From NCBI RefSeq assembly GCF_001612945.1, contig NZ_BDBK01000005.1:62001-126000 (forward strand): DNA of 64,000 bases, written 5' to 3'. A program made the translations under genes and the position numbers. The stretch is from Nocardia inohanensis NBRC 100128 (GTDB lineage Bacteria > Actinomycetota > Actinomycetes > Mycobacteriales > Mycobacteriaceae). The notes beneath the pieces are model-generated. The model had not been told where the DNA came from and searched no databases. It worked only from the letters and a program-made list of their open reading frames with translations. Within the stretch, counting starts at the first letter, position 1. Each line of letters begins with the position of its first letter. Below, piece after piece: positions 58,824-64,000 of this stretch.

Positions 58824-60038
58824 TCAAACCGTGAACAGTTCAGGGGCTGATCGACGTATCTTGCCGAGTGTCTTTTCGACCCGAGCCGATTGAAGCTCGG
58901 ACAGGATAGGTAACGCCATGTTCCAGGCTTTGATCGCGCCGGTGTGATCACCGGTCTTCCACCGGGCGATTCCCACATCCCCCAATGTGTTGGCGTACAC
59001 GCGGCGGTGCACCCCCGGTTCCCACATGGTGGTGGCTAGCTGGTGGTGCGGTTCGGCAGCTGTGTAATCGCCCAGTGCCCGAAATGTTTTCGCGCATTGG
59101 TTGTTGACGGTCGCCTGGTCGCCTCCCCACCAGGCGCACCAGGCCGGAAGTTCAGCGGAGCGCCCGGGAGCGATCCACGGCTCGGCAATCGTCAACGCGG
59201 CCAGCGCTTCCCGCTTGTTGCCCACCTCGGCGTGACAACGTGCCAGGGCCACCGTGAACAGGGCTTGCGTGCCGCCATCGACCTTTCCGCATGCCCGTCG
59301 ACACGCTTCCTCCGCGAGATCGATACCGTAGACGCGCTTGCCGATGTCGTTGCCCTGCAACGCGAGTACCCGACACACCCAAGCGTCATGCCCTGGCACC
59401 CCGGACGCTTCCGCCAAGTGCAGGGCCGAAAGGTAGTAGCGCTGCGCCGCCCCATCCATTCCGGCGTCGTGGGCCTTGAAACCAGCCAGGTACGACAGTT
59501 CTGCGGCAATCGAAAATGCCTGCGCGCGAACCTCGCTCGTAGCGAAGCGAGAACGCAACAAGGTAGCGACGTCGGTGGACAACAGTTCTGCGACAGCGGT
59601 ACGGCCGACACCGCCACCCTTGAACTCGTCCAGGTGCTGGAACGCTTCCACTACACGGCGCAGGGCCTGCACTTCCCCCATGCCGACCATGCGTTTGTCA
59701 TCGAGATTCGCGAGGCGCTCGATGCCGGCGGCATCGAGCGTGCCCACACCGATCGCGGTAGCCGACAGGGCCGCCGAGTAGACGGCTTTGCGAAGGAACG
59801 CGCGGCGGTCCACGTCAGCGCGGCCCAATGTCACAACGGTGGTTACCGGGTCGGTGAATTGGCCGCATACCCGTTCGTACCACGTGATCACCTCGGCCGT
59901 CAGGCTGCGCACCCCGGTTTCGTAATGCCCCAACGCTGCCTTGCTGTACGGGACGCGCGCGGCCATCTCACCGAGTGAGTACCCGGCCGCTTCGCGCGCC
60001 TGCCTGAGTTGTGCACCGCCGAACTCGGGGCTGCCCAT
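58824..60038 (-). CDS. XRE-family regulator with TPR-like C-terminal domain
   Basis: A 404-residue cytoplasmic regulator. HTH at about 8-62 (GAQLRQAREAAGYSLGEMAA RVPYSKAALGHYETGV), a short DRRAFLRKAVYSAALSATA segment typical of the family, then tetratricopeptide-like helices (LSTDVATLLRSRF, AYLAGFKAHDAGMDGAAQRY, LGDYTAAEPHHQLATTMW). It resembles the regulators that sit divergent from a small DUF397-type or Nudix gene in Streptomyces and Nocardia. ATG 60038 has no Shine-Dalgarno sequence; a TACTCT -10 ends eight bases upstream, implying leaderless translation. Confidence 0.88.
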   Translation of the reverse strand: MGSPEFGGAQLRQAREAAGYSLGEMAARVPYSKAALGHYETGVRSLTAEVITWYERVCGQFTDPVTTVVTLGRADVDRRAFLRKAVYSAALSATAIGVGTLDAAGIERLANLDDKRMVGMGEVQALRRVVEAFQHLDEFKGGGVGRTAVAELLSTDVATLLRSRFATSEVRAQAFSIAAELSYLAGFKAHDAGMDGAAQRYYLSALHLAEASGVPGHDAWVCRVLALQGNDIGKRVYGIDLAEEACRRACGKVDGGTQALFTVALARCHAEVGNKREALAALTIAEPWIAPGRSAELPAWCAWWGGDQATVNNQCAKTFRALGDYTAAEPHHQLATTMWEPGVHRRVYANTLGDVGIARWKTGDHTGAIKAWNMALPILSELQSARVEKTLGKIRRSAPELFTV

Positions 60039-60046
60039 ACCCGAAA

Positions 60047-60077
60047 AGAGTAGGCCAGCTGTAGACGGCTGTAGACG
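60047..60077 (-). promoter_or_regulatory. Leaderless promoter with tandem GCTGTAGACG repeats
   Basis: On the minus strand -35 TCTACA (60075-60070) and -10 TACTCT (60052-60047) are 17 bases apart; the start codon follows the -10 by eight bases. Plus-strand GCTGTAGACG occurs twice in tandem at 60058-60077, covering the -35 region. Autoregulation by the XRE protein is the likely meaning. Confidence 0.6.
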
Positions 60078-60207
60078 TTTTCCAGGGTCAGTGTCCGGCC
60101 CCGGCGACAACGCTGGAGAGGGAGGGCCTCACCACCCGGCAGAACCAAACCCTTCGGACGGTTCCCCCGCGGTGAGTTGCCTGCCAGTCCAGGAGAAGGG
60201 GCACACC

Positions 60208-60570
60208 ATGTCTTTCTTGTCGAGACCACCAGCGATCGGATTCCTGCGCCGCGATATTTCCGGCCCCCGTCAACAATTCCATGAGGCGCAGATCCGAAGA
60301 GTGGCAGCCCGATTCGGGTACGACTTGTGCAAAACGCTCGTGTTCGGCCCCGAAACCGACCGCCCCGTCCACCGGCTACGGGTCGCGGTATCACGCACCA
60401 ACGCCGAAGCGGTGTTCACCCCCAGCGCCGCCCACTTCGACGGCGGCACCGTCCCCGCCGATCTGGTGCGGGTCGCCGACGTCGTGACCGTCGATACCGA
60501 AGAGACGTACGCCCGCTACGCCACCGGTCAAGTGCCGGATCAGGGTACACAAGGAGAGCTGATCGAATAG
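60208..60570 (+). CDS. Conserved hypothetical protein divergent from XRE regulator
   Basis: A 120-residue protein from ATG 60208 with GGAGAAGGGG upstream. It begins MSFLSRPPAIGFLRRDISGP, has a helical N-terminal half (AQIRRVAARFGYDLCKTLVF) and ends acidic. I do not recognise a domain. Its place beside an XRE/TPR-like regulator and a Nudix gene recurs in actinobacteria, and the three may be functionally linked. Confidence 0.75.
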   Translation: MSFLSRPPAIGFLRRDISGPRQQFHEAQIRRVAARFGYDLCKTLVFGPETDRPVHRLRVAVSRTNAEAVFTPSAAHFDGGTVPADLVRVADVVTVDTEETYARYATGQVPDQGTQGELIE

Positions 60571-60695
60571 CAGATAGATATGTGAACAATATTGGGATGC
60601 AACACCATCCAAGCGACAATGCGTGAACGATCCGGTTCACCGAGCACGTAGAAGTGCCTTTGCCCGGCGCCGAGGCATCTGGGAGGAACCACGGA

Positions 60696-61163
60696 ATGGC
60701 CAGGCATGACTACGAAGACGACCCGAACGCACCCGAACCGAACAGCTTGGTGCCCGCCGCATCCCTAGTAGTAGTGAACGACCGTGGGCAAGTTTTGCTG
60801 CAACGCCGGGTCGACAACGACATGTGGGCGCTCCCCGGTGGCAAGATGGAGCTCGGGGAATCCCTAGCCGAATGCGGCATCCGGGAAACCAAGGAAGAGA
60901 CCGGAATCGACATCGAGGTAACCGGCATCGTCGGTACCTACACGAATCCGAAGCACGTCTTCGCCTACGACAACGGCGAAGTGCGGCAAGAGTTTTCGAT
61001 CTGCCTTCTCGGCACCCCGACCGGTGGAGAACTGGCCGTATCCGACGAGTCCCACGAGGTCGCCTGGTTCGATCCGAGCGACATTGATTCACTTCCGATG
61101 GTGGACAGCATTCGTCGACGTGTGAACGACTGGCGTTCGGAGAGATATCCAGTCGTTCGATAG
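60696..61163 (+). CDS. Nudix hydrolase
   Basis: A 155-residue pyrophosphohydrolase. The Nudix box (G5xE7xREUxEExGU) is complete in GGKMELGESLAECGIRETKE followed by ETGID, with catalytic Glu residues intact. N-terminal beta strands SLVPAASLVVVNDRGQVLLQ and the C-terminal helix (SIRRRVNDWRSERY) are typical of small house-cleaning Nudix proteins. ATG 60696 has GGGAGGAA 10 bases upstream. Substrate (nucleotide, NAD-like or other NDP-X) not determinable. Confidence 0.93.
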   Translation: MARHDYEDDPNAPEPNSLVPAASLVVVNDRGQVLLQRRVDNDMWALPGGKMELGESLAECGIRETKEETGIDIEVTGIVGTYTNPKHVFAYDNGEVRQEFSICLLGTPTGGELAVSDESHEVAWFDPSDIDSLPMVDSIRRRVNDWRSERYPVVR

Positions 61164-61474
61164 GTGACATTCGGCTTCCTGGTACTCAGCCAACGCAGCA
61201 ACTCGACGTCATCACCGTGAATCCCGAGGAAACATACGCCCGCCGGCCCGTGCCGCCCCCTCCGGACTCCCCACCATCACCACCCGCCCGAACCCACAGC
61301 GTATAGATCCCCATGCTCGGAGCAGCGAAGGTATCGACCAAAGACGCAAACCGCGCGCCCCATCATGCATTTCGCCGCCCAGACGCGACCAACCACACCC
61401 CGCACCGACAGCATCCGACATACATCCTCTTCTGCCGATTATGCGATGCACCCTGGCCCGAGTCCTTCTACTGA
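61164..61474. other. Intergenic region, no supported gene
   Basis: About 310 bases between the Nudix gene and the convergent lipase gene. Low-complexity open frames exist on both strands but lack start context and protein-like composition; no clear hairpin terminator was found. Confidence 0.55.
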
Positions 61475-62698
61475 TCAGCAGTTAGTGGGTGCTGGCTTGT
61501 CGTCGAAGCGGTCAGCCAGGTAGCGGACCGCGGTGTGGCGATTGAGGATCTGCTCGGTGATGTGTTCGGTGAGTGGGTCGCGGACGCTGTAAATCACAGC
61601 ACCGTGTGAGCACCATGCGCGCATCGCCGCGTCGGCTTGCCCGACGGGGATGACCGTGTCGAGTTCACCGTGGTAGCTGTACACCGGCGCCACCGGGGCG
61701 GCGGTCCCGAGAGCGTGGCGGGCCAGCGCGGCGGCGGGACCGGGCAGCGCGATCGGGTCGGGAACGTCGATGTATTCATCGAGCCCGCGCATGGAATACC
61801 GGGTGATCGCGTCCACGCACGAGGTGCGCATGTCCTCCAGCATGCTGCGACCCTGAGCGTTGAGTAGCTGTTCGATACCGGCTTCGGGGTGTTCGGCGGC
61901 GAGCCCGGCGAGCCCGGCGAGCATCAGCCCGCTGAAGAGGTTCCGGTCGAGATTTCGCGCGATGACCGTCGGATCGGCGGGGAGCCCCCCGAGCGCAACG
62001 CCTTTCACCGGCAGCTCGGGTGCGTAGGTGGGTTGGAGCTGGGCGGCCCATCCGGTGGGCTGTGCGCCGCCCGAATAGCCGTCCAGCGCCCAAGGGTTCG
62101 CCGGGCCGATACCGCCTTCACCGAGCTCGCGCACCGCGCGGATACCGTCGAGCACGATGTGCCCGCCCGATATGCCCGCGGTGAACGCCGCTCGCGGACC
62201 TTCGTGGTCGGGTATCGCCACCGCCCAGTTCCGGCTCAAGAAGACGCGGGGGTCGCCCGAAGCGGTCGACATCGAGACCGATGGTGCGCAATGCTTTCCG
62301 GCTGAGTCCTGGGCGAACTGCTGGGACACCACGGGCCGCGTGCCGGGGCCGGGCCATGGTGCGGTCGGAACGATCAGGGTGGTGATCGCCATGATCGCTT
62401 CGTCGCGGGTGTCGTTGCTGCGGTAGGAGATCTGCCAGCTCTGAGCGTCGGGAATCTCCTGGCCGTCGAGTATTGGTGGGATCGAGCGTGCTCCGATGAT
62501 TTGGCCCGGTCGCAACGAGGTCAGGTCGGTCGGCGGTCGACGGAACGGGTCCTGTTCCACCGTGGTGATATCGGCGGCGGGTGCATCGGCCGAGGCGACC
62601 GCGGCCTGGGGCGCTACACCGAGCGCGAGGGCGGCGGTCGCGGCGGCGGCTAACCACCGCGCGGACGAGACACCGAGGACTCGGAGATTGAAACGCAT
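61475..62698 (-). CDS. Secreted lipase (LIP family, alpha/beta hydrolase)
   Basis: A 407-residue exported lipase/esterase. Signal peptide 1-36 (LGVSSARWLAAAATAALALG, cleavage near VAS|A). Nucleophile Ser209 is in GYSGG (DGYSGGAQPTGWAAQL), followed by family landmarks GVALGGLPADPTVIARN and the late acid/base region YSYHGELDTVIPVG and DPLTEH. This pattern is that of the secretory lipases of actinobacteria and fungi active on triacylglycerols. ATG 62698 with AAGGAG 13 bases upstream. Divergent from a TetR regulator, which probably represses it. Confidence 0.92.
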   Translation of the reverse strand: MRFNLRVLGVSSARWLAAAATAALALGVAPQAAVASADAPAADITTVEQDPFRRPPTDLTSLRPGQIIGARSIPPILDGQEIPDAQSWQISYRSNDTRDEAIMAITTLIVPTAPWPGPGTRPVVSQQFAQDSAGKHCAPSVSMSTASGDPRVFLSRNWAVAIPDHEGPRAAFTAGISGGHIVLDGIRAVRELGEGGIGPANPWALDGYSGGAQPTGWAAQLQPTYAPELPVKGVALGGLPADPTVIARNLDRNLFSGLMLAGLAGLAAEHPEAGIEQLLNAQGRSMLEDMRTSCVDAITRYSMRGLDEYIDVPDPIALPGPAAALARHALGTAAPVAPVYSYHGELDTVIPVGQADAAMRAWCSHGAVIYSVRDPLTEHITEQILNRHTAVRYLADRFDDKPAPTNC

Positions 62699-62770
62699 TA
62701 TCGAGCCAGCTCCTTCATGTGACCGCTCGGGCGCACCGCATTGTTCGCCCCGGGCCGACACTGAGCGCCT

Positions 62771-62806
62771 ATCGTGACAGTGACTGACATAGTTGGCAAC
62801 TGATAC
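62771..62806. promoter_or_regulatory. Candidate TetR operator between lipase and TetR genes
   Basis: The divergent spacer contains TATC at 62771 and GATA at 62803 bracketing AGTTGGCAACT, a perfect 5-1-5 palindrome (62791-62801), and paired TGAC/GTCA motifs. It overlaps the regulator's start region, suited to autorepression together with control of the lipase. Confidence 0.45.
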
Positions 62807-62807
62807 C

Positions 62808-63473
62808 GTGCGGGGCGTGGTTATCAAGGATCTGCGTGAGGTGAGCCGGAGCGCGATCCGGGCCAGGGTTGCCGAGGTGGCCGAGGAAATGTTCGTGGAC
62901 AACGGCTTCGAGGCGACGACCGTCGATGCGATAGCGGCCGCAGTCGGGATGTCGCAGCGAACGTTCTTTCGCTACTTCGCGTCCAAAGACGATCTGGTAC
63001 TGCACAATTTCGAGCAGTTGGGCGACAACCTGACCGAGCGTCTGGCCGCACGTCCGGTCGCGGAATCGGACTGGACAGCGCTGCGCCGCTCGTTCGATGT
63101 GGTCACCGAGCAGTTCGCCGACGAGCGTCAGCGCGCTCGCGGCCTGATGATCCAGCGAATCGTGGACAGCAGCCCCTCGCTGTTGCCCGGGTACCTGGAG
63201 CGGATCGCACGAATCCAACATCGGCTGTCCACGATCCTGCGGGCTCGACGCACCCACGAAACACCCAGCGCACCTGTCGACGACGCGCTGGTCCACGCCC
63301 TGATCGGGGCCGCGTTCGCGTGTCTGCAAGCAGCGGTCGCAGAATCGGCGCGTTCAACCGAGTCCCGATCCCACGACTTGGCCGCCCGACTGGACGCGAT
63401 CATGTCCGCGATCCACCCTGAACCGGCCCTACCAGCCGTCGGCACTGCCTCGCCGGAAACATCGGCGGGCTGA
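62808..63473 (+). CDS. TetR/AcrR-family transcriptional regulator
   Basis: A 221-residue regulator. The TetR HTH is clear: AEEMFVDNGFEATTVDAIAA and AVGMSQRTFFRYFASKDDLV at about 20-65, followed by a helical ligand/dimerization domain with RRSFDVVTEQFADERQRARG and LVHALIGAAFACLQAAVAES. The start is uncertain: TTG 62793, GTG 62808 and GTG 62817 are all possible; 62808 is used. No ribosome-binding site is obvious, so a leaderless message is possible. The probable target is the divergent lipase. Confidence 0.88.
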   Translation: MRGVVIKDLREVSRSAIRARVAEVAEEMFVDNGFEATTVDAIAAAVGMSQRTFFRYFASKDDLVLHNFEQLGDNLTERLAARPVAESDWTALRRSFDVVTEQFADERQRARGLMIQRIVDSSPSLLPGYLERIARIQHRLSTILRARRTHETPSAPVDDALVHALIGAAFACLQAAVAESARSTESRSHDLAARLDAIMSAIHPEPALPAVGTASPETSAG

Positions 63474-63668
63474 CCGGTAACTGCCTTCGACGGTCGGCCA
63501 GTCTGCACAGCACTCCACGCACATGACCTGAATATCCACTCATGCCGCGACCTGGGCGTTGGTCCGCCGTCCAAACAGGTTGGCTGACAGTGCTTCCCGG
63601 TGCGCGGTAATGCCGAATGCAGCGCAATGGGGTCGGGTTGCCGCCAGTTCAGCCCGTGACACCACCGA

Positions 63669-63735
63669 TTCTTGACTGTCGTTCAAGAAGGACTTACCGT
63701 AACCCCAAGCCGCTTCTTGGATGGCGTCCAAGAAG
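63669..63735 (+). promoter_or_regulatory. Promoter with two similar palindromic operators
   Basis: Operator 1 is TTCTTGA-N7-TCAAGAA (63669-63689); operator 2 is CTTCTTGGA-N5-TCCAAGAAG (63713-63735). Their centres are 45 bp apart. TTGACT (63672-63677) and TACCGT (63695-63700), 17 bases apart, form a promoter within and after operator 1 for the hydrolase gene at 63764. Confidence 0.65.
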
Positions 63736-63763
63736 AGTGATGGTGGAGCGGAGGACGCAACTC

Positions 63764-64000
63764 ATGGCAATCGATGGACCTGCCGATCGGCGCGAGATGG
63801 TGGCGGTGCGGCGACGGGAGGTTGCGTTCCCCTCAGGTCAAGACGAGTGCGCGGCATGGCTGTACACCTCGCCCGACCTGGATGGCCCGCGCCCGATGGT
63901 GATCATGGCGCACGGTCTCGGGGCGGTGCGGGAGATGCGCCTGGACGCCTACGCGCAACGGTTCGCCGAGGCGGGGTGGTCGGTGCTGGTGTTCGACTAC
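63764..64000 (+). CDS. Alpha/beta hydrolase, N-terminal 79 residues (continues beyond window)
   Basis: Partial gene from ATG 63764 with GGAGG eight bases upstream. The visible part includes VRRREVAFPSGQDECAAWLY and the oxyanion region VIMAHGLGAVREMRLDAYAQ, then FAEAGWSVLVFDY, typical of dienelactone-hydrolase/DLH-like esterases that take CoA thioesters or small esters. The catalytic Ser lies outside the window. Its control region holds two palindromic operators, so it should be inducible by a TetR-type system. Confidence 0.85.
   Translation, partial: MAIDGPADRREMVAVRRREVAFPSGQDECAAWLYTSPDLDGPRPMVIMAHGLGAVREMRLDAYAQRFAEAGWSVLVFDY

Noticed and set aside
61212..61451. Possible 79-codon minus-strand gene in the lipase/Nudix gap
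   Set aside because: No start signal, no recognisable domain, composition typical of antisense frames.
63540..63731. Possible 63-codon gene on the minus strand
   Set aside because: Its start lies inside the palindromic operator region and its composition is not protein-like; no ribosome-binding site.

Overview
The window is high-GC actinobacterial chromosome. Gene content (mycobacterial/nocardial-style NRPS, several FadD-type acyl-CoA ligases, a BVMO-type monooxygenase, an SCO5389-family protein, a PknB-type kinase, an ECF41 sigma factor, AfsR/BTAD and MmyB-type regulators) and codon usage fit Nocardia or a close relative. The genus is inferred from protein resemblance only; there is no rRNA here.

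Layout. 1-8.9 kb: N-terminal 2965 residues of a leftward nonribosomal peptide synthetase (A-T-E-C-half C-A-T-C-A...), running off the left edge. 9.1-16.5 kb: LuxR-type regulator, secreted M23 peptidase, nitronate monooxygenase, SCO5389-family protein, Ser/Thr kinase, Tat-exported metallophosphoesterase, calmodulin-like EF-hand protein. 16.5-31 kb: one leftward block of 17 phage-derived genes: small membrane/holin-like proteins, two separate peptidoglycan-enzyme-like proteins, then a textbook non-contractile tail module (tail terminator, tail tube, two frameshift-linked assembly chaperones, a very short tape-measure candidate, distal tail protein, Gp37-like hub, five fibre/minor-tail genes). 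I see no terminase, portal, capsid, integrase, repressor or att site, so it looks like a headless, domesticated tail-like particle locus.

31-47 kb: ordinary metabolism and regulation: two acyl-CoA ligases, a flavin monooxygenase plus methyltransferase, tRNA-Arg(CCT), epoxide hydrolase next to a frameshifted MFS transporter, cold-shock protein, AhpD-like protein, GntR regulator, small secreted proteins, an ECF41 sigma factor with an FMN reductase and SnoaL-like protein, VOC protein, hydrolase and MerR regulator. 47-53 kb: an apparent regulon in which an AfsR/BTAD regulator sits between a DUF4097 gene and a DrrAB-like ABC exporter; both flanking transcription units start with the same 23-bp sequence and the same array of four direct repeats (spacing 11-11-12), a likely SARP operator. 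53-64 kb: secreted GH5-type glycosidase, PhoD-type phosphatase, membrane protein, MmyB-type regulator, XRE/TPR-like regulator divergent from a small protein and a Nudix hydrolase, secreted lipase divergent from a TetR regulator, and the start of an alpha/beta hydrolase behind two palindromic operators.

The features most worth following are the headless tail locus (with a shared short motif linking the tape-measure candidate to two cell-wall-enzyme-like proteins), the duplicated SARP operator, and the supernumerary half condensation domain in the NRPS. All coordinates and translations were read by hand; family names rest on recognised motifs and resemblance, not on database searches.
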